This document shows positions 1-6,358 of a stretch of DNA of 13,548 nt, one piece after another. A program made the translations under genes and the position numbers. This DNA comes from Kangiellaceae bacterium. Lineage in GTDB: Bacteria > Pseudomonadota > Gammaproteobacteria > Enterobacterales > Kangiellaceae. The notes under the pieces were generated by a model. The model had not been told where the DNA came from. It did not search any database and saw only the letters and a program-made list of their open reading frames with translations. Location of the stretch: NCBI GenBank assembly GCA_030148365.1, contig JASBTO010000245.1, forward strand, positions 1 through 13,548, in the 5' to 3' direction. How positions within the stretch are numbered: position 1 is the first letter of the stretch; every line of letters begins with the position of its first letter.

Positions 1-575
1 GTATCGTAAGCCAGCAGCAAGGGGTCGGACTGGATCTCGGCCAGCAATATCCCGTCGGTCATGACCTTGACGCAACTGTGTTCGGCAAGTGTTTCGCCAA
101 AACGGATGCTGTAGCCGACGAGATCCCCGGGTTCGCCGTTGAGCTCTTCGGCGATACGCCTCGCTACGCTGGTCGCGGCGACCCGGCGCGGCTGGGTGTG
201 ACCGATACGCCCGTCCAGGCCACGGCCCATTTGCAGGCAGATTTTCGGCAACTGGGTGGTTTTACCGGACCCGGTTTCGCCGGCGACAATGACCACCTGG
301 TGCCCGGCAATGGTCCGGGCAATCTGTTCGCGGGCCCGGGTAACCGGCAGGCTGTCGTCAAAGGCAATCGCCTCGGGTACCTGGCGCTGTCGCCGGGTCC
401 GGGTCTGTTGCGACGCCTGCATCAGGGCGTCCGCTTTGGCCAGCAAACGATCCGCCGGCTGACCTTTTTGCCGGCGTCGCGCGGCCTGCTGCAATGTCGT
501 GCGGATTGCCGCCCGATCGCGGATCAGGCATTGGTCGAGTTGCCGGGAAATGTCGTTGTCGTTGAGTTCGGTCAT
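1..575 (-). CDS. hrpA: ATP-dependent RNA helicase HrpA, N-terminal part (runs off the left edge)
   Basis: This is the first 191 codons of a DEAH-box RNA helicase; the rest lies beyond position 1. After a basic, Gln-rich N-terminal segment of about 75 residues comes the Walker A/motif I GETGSGKTTQLP at residues 99-110, then motif Ia HTQPRRVAA (127-135), then VMTDGILLAEIQ (171-182), followed by YDT at the edge just before the DEAH box would appear. Order and wording closely match E. coli HrpA, a roughly 1300-residue helicase that acts on mRNA and stalled ribosomes. That role is family knowledge and is not visible here. The ATG at 573-575 gives an N-terminus of family length. It has no separate Shine-Dalgarno: only GGGA, inside the 3' arm of the upstream terminator, lies at a usable distance. 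Identification is firm; the start is less certain. Confidence 0.93.
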   Translation of the reverse strand, partial: MTELNDNDISRQLDQCLIRDRAAIRTTLQQAARRRQKGQPADRLLAKADALMQASQQTRTRRQRQVPEAIAFDDSLPVTRAREQIARTIAGHQVVIVAGETGSGKTTQLPKICLQMGRGLDGRIGHTQPRRVAATSVARRIAEELNGEPGDLVGYSIRFGETLAEHSCVKVMTDGILLAEIQSDPLLLAYD

Positions 576-579
576 AACG

Positions 580-620
580 AAAAATCCCGCGCCATCAGGC
601 GACAGGTCGCCGGCGCGGGA
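580..620 (-). terminator. Intrinsic terminator after the alpha/beta hydrolase, abutting hrpA
   Basis: On the minus strand TCCCGCGCC (620-612) pairs with GGCGCGGGA (593-585). An inner stem GTCGCC/GGCGAC lies at 611-606 and 603-598. The hairpin is followed at once by five T residues (584-580), the classic form of a Rho-independent terminator. It sits 27 bases after the hydrolase stop, and its T-run ends only four bases before the hrpA ATG. Transcription entering hrpA must therefore read through it or start from a promoter I cannot locate. Confidence 0.8.
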
Positions 621-647
621 GTATCCCGGAGTTGGTGTCCCGGTGGA

Positions 648-1490
648 TTATTGCCAGAAAGAATGCGGTGCCCGCAATTCACCCAAATAGTCGGCGACCG
701 GCTTGTAGAAATCCTTGTCTTCCCAGTAGCCATTGTGACAGGCCGGGTTCCAGGAGGTGGCGGCGCCGCCAACATTGATCTCGAAGTCGCCGTCGACCGC
801 TTCCTTGTAGGCGGCATTGACGCCCTTCAGGGGGTAGCCGACGATATCGTCCTTGTCATAGAAGTTATACCAGCGGGTGCGCTTTTTGAGGTCATCGGGG
901 AGAACATCGCCGCATTTCGCAATGGGCTCGCCAAACTCGCCGCCTTGCATGTAGTAGACCGCCAGCGGGCTGCCGAAAGTCACAAAGCCGGCCATGGTCT
1001 TGAAGGACTCGAAATTGGACACGTCGTCAGCGTTACCTTCCTCAATGCGTTTGCGCATGTCGTAGATGTAGTTGGACATGATGACCGAGCCAAAGGAATG
1101 GGCGAGGATAACGAGGGGTGTGGAGTCCTGGTCCACCCGGCGATGGGCGGCAAAGCCCCGCAGGCTGTCCTTGATCCGGGCGTGGACCGCGTCATAAAAA
1201 CCGCTGCTGCCCTTGGTCCGATACGCCAGGCTGGTACTCAGGTAATCAACGAAGAGATTACGAATGCCCTTGTAGGCGAGTTCGTTTTTGTAGTCGGCCC
1301 GATCCAGAAGTTCAGACTGATCATCACGGACCAGATCCCCCCAATAGATTTCATGAAACAGCAGATCTTCTTCCATGCGGCCTTCACCGCCCTTGATGTA
1401 TTCTTCCGTGATGCGGTGTTTCAACTCTACCGAGTAAAACTGTTTTTCTGATCCGATTCCATGAATTACAGCTATGGCCAAACGCTTCAT
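648..1490 (-). CDS. Cytoplasmic alpha/beta-hydrolase (lipase/esterase-like), substrate unknown
   Basis: This is a 280-residue serine hydrolase of the alpha/beta fold. The first strand leads into HGIG (residues 10-13), a typical oxyanion-hole motif. The nucleophile elbow is LAHSFGS with Ser132; the likely acid is Asp215 in YDKDDIVGYPL and the likely base is His252 in WNPACHNGYW. There is no signal peptide or membrane segment, so it should act in the cytoplasm. Two ATGs lie close together (1496 and 1490). The GAGG at 1500-1497 directly abuts the first but sits six bases from the second, so 1490 is the better start. The gene diverges from fadE and ends in a strong terminator, so it looks monocistronic. 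Acting on lipids would fit its neighbour but is only inference. It could also be an esterase, thioesterase or an inactive relative. Confidence 0.85.
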   Translation of the reverse strand: MKRLAIAVIHGIGSEKQFYSVELKHRITEEYIKGGEGRMEEDLLFHEIYWGDLVRDDQSELLDRADYKNELAYKGIRNLFVDYLSTSLAYRTKGSSGFYDAVHARIKDSLRGFAAHRRVDQDSTPLVILAHSFGSVIMSNYIYDMRKRIEEGNADDVSNFESFKTMAGFVTFGSPLAVYYMQGGEFGEPIAKCGDVLPDDLKKRTRWYNFYDKDDIVGYPLKGVNAAYKEAVDGDFEINVGGAATSWNPACHNGYWEDKDFYKPVADYLGELRAPHSFWQ

Positions 1491-1584
1491 TATCATCCTC
1501 GCATTTATTGTGCTGGTACGCCGGGGGGAAAACCAAAGGCTAAATGTTGGCCCAAAGTGATACTAAGTTCAAGTCACCATTACC

Positions 1585-1614
1585 TTTATATGCTATTTGT
1601 GAATCAACTGCCAA
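1585..1614 (-). promoter_or_regulatory. Sigma-70-type promoter for the divergent alpha/beta hydrolase
   Basis: Reading leftward, TTGGCA (1614-1609, -35) and TATAAA (1590-1585, -10) are separated by 18 bases. Each hexamer is one base from consensus. The implied start near 1578 gives a leader of roughly 90 bases to the ATG at 1490. This is the best promoter match in the divergent region. The FadR-like box at 1629-1645 lies 14 bases upstream of its -35. Confidence 0.55.
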
Positions 1615-1622
1615 CTTCGGCA

Positions 1623-1650
1623 ATGACCAACTGGTACGATGTGTTAAACT
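1623..1650 (+). promoter_or_regulatory. Probable fadE promoter
   Basis: ATGACC (1623-1628, -35, four of six consensus bases) and TAAACT (1645-1650, -10, four of six) are spaced 16 bases apart, with a predicted start near 1657 and a leader of about 50 bases. The hexamers are weak on their own. Their placement around a FadR-like operator, at a sensible distance from the GTG start, supports the call. Confidence 0.4.
1629..1645 (+). promoter_or_regulatory. Candidate FadR operator at fadE
   Basis: AACTGGTACGATGTGTT fits the known gammaproteobacterial FadR 17-mer (AACTGGTCNGACCTGTT type) at nearly every position. The left half AACTGGT is perfect and the right end TGTT is kept; differences fall at the centre and in the right half. 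It occupies the spacer between the proposed -35 and -10 of fadE, where a bound repressor would block RNA polymerase. FadR releases DNA on binding long-chain acyl-CoA, so fadE would be induced by fatty acids. No fadR gene lies in the window. Confidence 0.6.
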
Positions 1651-1691
1651 AATTCGGCGTCTGACCGGACAGCCGCCGGCGAAATTTCTGC

Positions 1692-1697
1692 AGGGAG
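1692..1697 (+). promoter_or_regulatory. Shine-Dalgarno that fixes the fadE start at a GTG
   Basis: AGGGAG lies eight bases before the GTG at 1706-1708. No comparable site precedes the in-frame ATG at 1544, which would also put the FadR box and promoter inside the coding region. The GTG start gives an 813-residue protein, against 814 for E. coli FadE. Confidence 0.75.
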
Positions 1698-1705
1698 TAA
1701 TATTT

Positions 1706-4147
1706 GTGACTGTTTGCCTGTTTCTGCTCATCCTCTTCGTCACTTTAAGCGTTCTTTTCTATCACCGGGTGCCTTTATGGGCGTCCACCCTCATCTTCGC
1801 GGTACTGCTTGCCGCCTGGACTTTCTACCGGCCGGTACCCTGGGTGCTCTGGATACTGTTCGCGCTGATTGCGATCCCCCTCAATGTTCTGCCCTTGCGC
1901 CGAATGATATCAGCGCCGGTTCTGGACCTGTTCCGGAAAATCATGCCGCGCATCTCCGACACCGAGCAGGAAGCGCTCAATGCCGGATCCATTTTCTGGG
2001 AAGCGGATCTGTTCAGTGGCAAGCCGGACTGGCGCAAGCTCATGAAACTGGCGCCACCTAAACTCAGCGATGAAGAGCGCGCGTTTCTGGATGGGCCGGT
2101 CGAGGAAGTCTGCGCTGCCGTCAATGATTGGCGGATCACCCATATTGATGCCGATCTGCCGGAACAGACCTGGCAGTTCCTCAAAGACAAAGGCTTCTTC
2201 GGGATGATTATTCCGAAAGCCTACGGCGGCCTCGAGTTTTCCGCCTATGCCCACGCCCAGGTGCTCATCAAACTCAATTCCGTCAGCACGACCCTGGGCA
2301 CGACCGTCTCGGTACCCAACTCCCTGGGCCCGGCGGAGTTGCTGCTGCACTACGGTACCGAAGCACAGAAAGACCATTACCTGCCCCGCCTCGCCCGGGG
2401 TGAAGAAATCCCCTGCTTTGCCCTGACCGCGCCGGAAGCCGGTTCCGATGCCGGCGCGATTGCCGATTACGGCATCGTCTGCAAAGGTGAGTGGGAAGGC
2501 AAGGAAGTACTTGGCATGAAGCTGACCTGGAACAAGCGCTATATCACCCTGGCGCCGGTTGCCACCGTACTGGGCCTGGCCTTCAAACTGAGCGATCCCG
2601 AGGGCTTGCTGCGCAGACCCAGAGACTATGGCATCACCTGCGCCCTGATCCCCGTCAACACTCCCGGCGTGGAAATCGGCCGCCGTCACTGGCCGCTGAG
2701 CATTCCCTTTCAGAACGGTCCGACCTGGGGCAAGGATGTGTTTGTGCCCCTCGACTTCATCATCGGTGGCCCCGAGCGTGCCGGGCACGGCTGGCGGATG
2801 CTGGTGGACTGCCTGTCGGCGGGACGCGCCATCTCCCTGCCCTCCGGCTCCATTGGCGGCGCCAAGATGGCCGCCTATACCACCGGCGCCTATGCCCGGA
2901 TCCGCCGTCAGTTCCGGGTGCCCGTCGGTTTCATGGAAGGCGTCATGGAAGCCCTGGCGCGCATAGCGGGCAAGACCTACGCCATGGACGCCGCCGGCGC
3001 CTTTACGGCCGCGGCTATCGATCAGGGCGCAAAGCCGTCCGTCGCCTCGGCCATCGTCAAATCCAACGTCACCCGCATGGGTCAGGAAGTGTCTATCGAC
3101 TCGATGGACGTTCATGGCGGCAAGGGCATCATGCTGGGCCCGAAGAACTATACGGCGCGGCCCCACCAGGGCTCCCCCATCAGCATTACGGTGGAAGGCG
3201 CCAACATTTTGACCCGCAGTCTGATCATTTTTGGTCAGGGCGCCATCCGCTGCCATCCCTTCGTACTGCAGGAAATCGCCGCCGCGCAAACCGAAGACCG
3301 TGACCAGGCCATCAAGGCCTTCGACAAGGCGCTGTTCGGCCATATCGGTCATGTCGGCAGTAACAAGGTCCGGGCAATCTGGATGGGTCTGACCAACAGC
3401 CTGCTGGTGATGCCGCCCGTGTCCGGCCTGCCCCGCCGGTACCTGCAACACATGTCCCGATTCTCGGCGCAACTGGCGTTTCTCGCGGATCTGGCCATGA
3501 CGCTGCTCGGCGGAGAGCTCAAGCGGCGTGAGTCACTGTCGGGTCGCCTGGGCGATATGATGAGCCAGTTGTATATCGCCTCGGCGGTACTCAAGCGATT
3601 CGCGGACAAGGGTGAACCGCGCCATGACGAGCCATTGGTTCGCTGGGCCGTCGAAGATGCGCTCTACCGCACCCAGGAAGCGGCCTTTGGCGTTTTGCAC
3701 AATTTTCCGGTGCGCTGGATGGGGGTGCTCCTGAAGATCGTACTGTTCCCCTTCGGCCGTCCCGTCAAGCCGCCCAGCGACAAGCTCGGCCGCGTCGTGG
3801 CCCGGCTCCTGCAGACGCCCGGCGACGCCCGGGAAGAGCTTACTGACGGCATCCTGAAGACGGTTTCGGAGACCACCAATATCGGCAAGGTCAACAAGGC
3901 GTTGCTGCTGCAGCTCGAAATGGAGCCCATTATCAAAAAGCTCTCCAAAGCGCTGGACCGTAAACCGGAAAGCCATGAAGTGGTCGAGCTGGCGCACACG
4001 GGGCTGGCGGCCGGCCTGATCACCCAGCTGGACGTGGATCTGGTCGAAAAGGCCGAAGCGGCGCGGCTGGAAGTGATTCATGTCGATGACTTCGCGCCGG
4101 AAGAACTGACTCGCCCGCACCTGCAGGACAGGAACGGGGATGACTGA
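1706..4147 (+). CDS. fadE: Acyl-CoA dehydrogenase FadE
   Basis: FadE catalyses the FAD-dependent alpha,beta-dehydrogenation of acyl-CoA, the first step of each beta-oxidation round. The 813-residue product opens with about three hydrophobic segments (roughly residues 2-20, 26-42 and 45-63), as E. coli FadE does, indicating inner-membrane association. The sequence then follows E. coli FadE closely: FLDGPVEE, YGGLEFSAYA, CFALTAPEAGSDAG (237-250, the acyl-CoA dehydrogenase signature), WNKRYITLAP, GKDVFVP, GGKGIMLG and ITVEGANILTRS (494-505). A helical C-terminal extension ends with VDDFAPEEL, also conserved in the family. Codons between 1544 and 1705 are in frame but have no family similarity and cover the promoter. 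The gene stands alone, facing away from the hydrolase and toward tRNA-Asp. A FadR-like box upstream predicts induction by fatty acids. Confidence 0.97.
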   Translation: MTVCLFLLILFVTLSVLFYHRVPLWASTLIFAVLLAAWTFYRPVPWVLWILFALIAIPLNVLPLRRMISAPVLDLFRKIMPRISDTEQEALNAGSIFWEADLFSGKPDWRKLMKLAPPKLSDEERAFLDGPVEEVCAAVNDWRITHIDADLPEQTWQFLKDKGFFGMIIPKAYGGLEFSAYAHAQVLIKLNSVSTTLGTTVSVPNSLGPAELLLHYGTEAQKDHYLPRLARGEEIPCFALTAPEAGSDAGAIADYGIVCKGEWEGKEVLGMKLTWNKRYITLAPVATVLGLAFKLSDPEGLLRRPRDYGITCALIPVNTPGVEIGRRHWPLSIPFQNGPTWGKDVFVPLDFIIGGPERAGHGWRMLVDCLSAGRAISLPSGSIGGAKMAAYTTGAYARIRRQFRVPVGFMEGVMEALARIAGKTYAMDAAGAFTAAAIDQGAKPSVASAIVKSNVTRMGQEVSIDSMDVHGGKGIMLGPKNYTARPHQGSPISITVEGANILTRSLIIFGQGAIRCHPFVLQEIAAAQTEDRDQAIKAFDKALFGHIGHVGSNKVRAIWMGLTNSLLVMPPVSGLPRRYLQHMSRFSAQLAFLADLAMTLLGGELKRRESLSGRLGDMMSQLYIASAVLKRFADKGEPRHDEPLVRWAVEDALYRTQEAAFGVLHNFPVRWMGVLLKIVLFPFGRPVKPPSDKLGRVVARLLQTPGDAREELTDGILKTVSETTNIGKVNKALLLQLEMEPIIKKLSKALDRKPESHEVVELAHTGLAAGLITQLDVDLVEKAEAARLEVIHVDDFAPEELTRPHLQDRNGDD

Positions 4148-4160
4148 AAACCGGAACATA

Positions 4161-4190
4161 AAAAAAGGCGCCTGAAAAGGCGCCTTTTTT
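4161..4190. terminator. Bidirectional terminator shared by fadE and tRNA-Asp
   Basis: A-tract, GGCGCC, six-base loop TGAAAA, GGCGCC, T-tract. The symmetry (six A before, six T after the stem) makes it an intrinsic terminator on either strand. It lies 13 bases after the fadE stop and 7 bases beyond the CCA end of the convergent tRNA, so it serves both. Confidence 0.9.
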
Positions 4191-4197
4191 GTCAATG

Positions 4198-4274
4198 TGG
4201 CGGAGCGGACGGGACTCGAACCCGCGACCACCGGCGTGACAGGCCGGTATTCTAACCAACTGAACTACCGCTCC
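4198..4274 (-). tRNA. tRNA-Asp (anticodon GTC)
   Basis: This is a 77-nucleotide cloverleaf, nearly the same as E. coli tRNA-Asp. The acceptor stem is GGAGCGG/CCGCTCC with discriminator G and an encoded CCA end (4200-4198). The D arm contains TTCAGTTGGTTAGAA, the anticodon loop CTGTCAC carries GTC, and the T arm contains GGTTCGAGTCC. It is a single tRNA with no neighbouring tRNA or rRNA. It has its own strong promoter and uses the shared terminator. Confidence 0.98.
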
Positions 4275-4305
4275 GAATTGCCGACCTCCCGGTCAGCGAG
4301 GCGCA

Positions 4306-4334
4306 ATAATATACAGGTGGTTTTGGGCTGTCAA
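4306..4334 (-). promoter_or_regulatory. Strong promoter of tRNA-Asp
   Basis: Reading leftward, TTGACA (4334-4329, perfect -35), 17 bases, then TATTAT (4311-4306, five of six). It is followed by a GC-rich stretch, TGCGCC, at the discriminator position. That is the signature of stringently controlled stable-RNA promoters, so repression by ppGpp is likely (inference from the class). The predicted start is near 4298, about 24 bases before the mature 5' end. Confidence 0.85.
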
Positions 4335-4447
4335 CAGAAAACCGTGAAGGTTTTACGGGTGCGGGAAAATTGTCTGAAAAGTGAGCATTTTTGTCCATTT
4401 CGGCGGTTTCAGGGCAGTCAGTTCGAGCCCGGGGCTCTGGATTTCGG

Positions 4448-4906
4448 CTAGCCCGTCCGCTCTTCCTGATCTTCCAGGCTGAACCAGGCAATGACCCGAT
4501 CTTCGAGTTCTCCTTCGAAGTCCGCTTCGGAAGTGACCCGGTCTTGCACGGAGATTCCCACCTGGTGAACCCGGTCCCGATCGCCGCATACCAGATAGTG
4601 CCAGGCGGGCAGGTCCTTGCCCCGGGCGATGAGCCGATAGGCGCAGGTATCGGGCAGCCAGGTCAGCTGGTGAATGTTGTCGGGAGAGACCCGCGTGCAA
4701 TCCGGTACCCGCTCGAACCGGTGCTGATAATCGGTGCAACCGCAGGAATGGCGATCCAGGAGTCGGCAGGCAATGTCCGTATGCAACACGATACCCTCGT
4801 CTTCATCAACAAGGCTGGCGGTGCAGCATTTTCCGCAACCATCGCACAGCGCTTCCCACTCGGCCTCCGAGAACTCCTCCAGGGATTTTTTCCAGAATGG
4901 CGCCAT
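4448..4906 (-). CDS. ycgN: YcgN family (UPF0260) cysteine-cluster protein
   Basis: This 152-residue soluble protein matches E. coli YcgN along its length: FWKKSLEEFSEAEWEALCDGCGKCC near the N-terminus, ACRLL, C-x-C-x-D-Y-x-x-RFE, PDC, WLPDTCAYRL, and GKDLPAWH. The Cys21/Cys24/Cys27/Cys28 cluster with further cysteines is the family's presumed zinc- or iron-binding site; its function is unknown. The ATG at 4906 starts the protein where the family does. An in-frame extension to 4990 would overlap the end of ycgL and has no similarity. It begins 7 bases after the ycgL stop without a clear Shine-Dalgarno, suggesting translational coupling. I see no T-rich terminator after it. Confidence 0.92.
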   Translation of the reverse strand: MAPFWKKSLEEFSEAEWEALCDGCGKCCTASLVDEDEGIVLHTDIACRLLDRHSCGCTDYQHRFERVPDCTRVSPDNIHQLTWLPDTCAYRLIARGKDLPAWHYLVCGDRDRVHQVGISVQDRVTSEADFEGELEDRVIAWFSLEDQEERTG

Positions 4907-4913
4907 CGTCTGT

Positions 4914-5171
4914 TTACGGGTCGCGGTCGAGAAGTGAGGTTCGGGTCGGCGGGATCTGCAGGAAATAGCCTTGCGATGCCAGCGCATCACGGACTTCCCC
5001 GATATCGACCCTTGCCAGTCGATCCCGTTTGTCCAGGTTGAGGTGCATGGCCAGTTCGGGATGCCCGAACCGGGCCAGCAATTCCTCGGGAACCTGGGCG
5101 AGATCTTCTCCCTGACGCACGTACAGGTAGGTATCGGGATTGCGTTTACTGCGGTAAATCGTACACAACAT
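4914..5171 (-). CDS. ycgL: YcgL domain protein (UPF0745)
   Basis: This 85-residue protein aligns with E. coli YcgL: CTIYRS near the start, TYLYV, the PEELLARFGHPELAMHLNLD block, and ASQGYFLQIPP near the end. It lacks E. coli's longer N- and C-terminal tails. YcgL is a small conserved gammaproteobacterial protein with a known fold but no established activity. It sits 26 bases after rnd and 7 bases before ycgN. This rnd-ycgL-ycgN arrangement hints at a shared role around RNA metabolism, which is inference. Its Shine-Dalgarno is weak (CAGG, nine bases from the ATG). Confidence 0.92.
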   Translation of the reverse strand: MLCTIYRSKRNPDTYLYVRQGEDLAQVPEELLARFGHPELAMHLNLDKRDRLARVDIGEVRDALASQGYFLQIPPTRTSLLDRDP

Positions 5172-5197
5172 GAGCTGGCCTGACTGGTGTCGGGAAG

Positions 5198-6352
5198 TTA
5201 GGGCGAATGACTGGCGAATAACGGATCAAAGACCGGCGCGGTCAACTGCTCCCGCCACGGGTTCCATAGCCGCGGTACCGGCACCGGGATATCCATCCGT
5301 TTCAATATTCCATACTCGAGCATTTTCCGGTTGGCGAGCAACTCGGGGGCGATGTCCGCCTCTTCCGCCATTCGCAACGCTGCTTTCCGGAATGCCTGCA
5401 ACAGCGGCTTGCCGCCGGGCACCCGCCGGAAATCCGTGACCCGCGTCGGCCACTGCTCTGACGGCAGCTGATCCGCCTTCTGGAGAAGTAGCAGCAGGTC
5501 ACTGGCATATTTGCGCAGCGTACCCCGGGAGATATCCAGCGCCAGCATGTCAGCGACTGAATTCACGTTCTGTACGGACAGCTGTATCAGTTGCGGATCC
5601 TTGAGCAGGAAACTGCGGGGTATGTCCTGTTGCTGGGCTTCCTTTTCCCGCCACTCCGCCAGCAATGCCAGTCGGTTGAGGCCGGGCTGATCGAGTTGCG
5701 CGGCCGCTTTGACCCGCAAGTAGGCGAGTTCCGGCGGCATCTGCGCCTCCACGCCGGCGGCCAGGGTAGCGGCGTCGGCGAATAACCAACGGCGCTTCTC
5801 GTCGGTGAGTTGCTCATCAAGCTGATGATAGATCGGCAGCAGGTACTGGACGTCCTGGGCGGCATAGATCTTTTGTTTGTCGTTGAGGGGGCGCTGCAGC
5901 CAGTCGGTCCGGGTTTCGGATTTTTGCAAGCTGACCTGCAGCAGCTTTTCGACCAGCCCGGCATAACCCATGGAGGCTCCCATATTCAGAAAGGCGGCGG
6001 CCATCTGGGTATCGAACAAAGGCTCGGTGCGCACTCCAAAGTGCTGGTAGAGAACTTCGAGATCTTCGCTGCAACTGTGGAAGACCTTGATAGTCCCGGG
6101 CGCTGCAAGGATTTCGCCAAGAGCGGACAGGTCCGCTACCGCCATGGGGTCAATCAGATAGACTTCCGTGCCGTCGTAAACCTGGACCAGCGCGAGCCGC
6201 GAGTAGTAGGTACGGGAGCGCTCAAACTCGGTATCCATGGCGAGCACCGGCAACTGGCGCCACTGCGCGCACAACTCTTCAAGCCTTGTACTGTCGCTGA
6301 CGGTCTCAACGTGGACATTCTCGCCGTGTTCGGTCAGTTCAAATCTTGGCAC
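5198..6352 (-). CDS. rnd: Ribonuclease D
   Basis: RNase D is a 3'-to-5' exoribonuclease that trims tRNA and other stable-RNA precursors. The 384-residue protein has the full DEDDy active site: Asp40 and Glu42 in AMDTEFERS, Asp97 in CSEDLEV, and Tyr163 and Asp167 in YAAQDVQYL. Each sits exactly 12 positions after its E. coli counterpart (28, 30, 85, 151, 155), so the only offset is a short N-terminal extension. HRDC-type nucleic-acid-binding domains follow from about residue 219. The start codon is GTG (6352-6350), ten bases after AGGGGAG (6369-6363), which lies inside the end of fadD. The fadD stop is six bases upstream, so translation is probably coupled. fadD followed by rnd is also the E. 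coli order. Confidence 0.96.
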   Translation of the reverse strand: MPRFELTEHGENVHVETVSDSTRLEELCAQWRQLPVLAMDTEFERSRTYYSRLALVQVYDGTEVYLIDPMAVADLSALGEILAAPGTIKVFHSCSEDLEVLYQHFGVRTEPLFDTQMAAAFLNMGASMGYAGLVEKLLQVSLQKSETRTDWLQRPLNDKQKIYAAQDVQYLLPIYHQLDEQLTDEKRRWLFADAATLAAGVEAQMPPELAYLRVKAAAQLDQPGLNRLALLAEWREKEAQQQDIPRSFLLKDPQLIQLSVQNVNSVADMLALDISRGTLRKYASDLLLLLQKADQLPSEQWPTRVTDFRRVPGGKPLLQAFRKAALRMAEEADIAPELLANRKMLEYGILKRMDIPVPVPRLWNPWREQLTAPVFDPLFASHSP

Positions 6353-6358
6353 TTGCGG

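Noticed and set aside
78..1451. Long plus-strand open frame of 457 codons
   Set aside because: It is antisense to hrpA and the alpha/beta hydrolase, both of which have clear motifs. It has no recognisable domain and no Shine-Dalgarno, so it is a shadow frame in GC-rich DNA.
1910..3472. 520-codon minus-strand open frame
   Set aside because: Entirely antisense to fadE, Gly-rich and without any domain. The fadE frame explains the sequence.
4435..4447. GC-rich inverted repeat near the ycgN stop as a terminator
   Set aside because: The stem is about five pairs and no T-run follows on the minus strand.
4907..4990. N-terminal extension of ycgN by 28 codons
   Set aside because: It overlaps the end of ycgL, and the family start MAPFW fits the known YcgN N-terminus.
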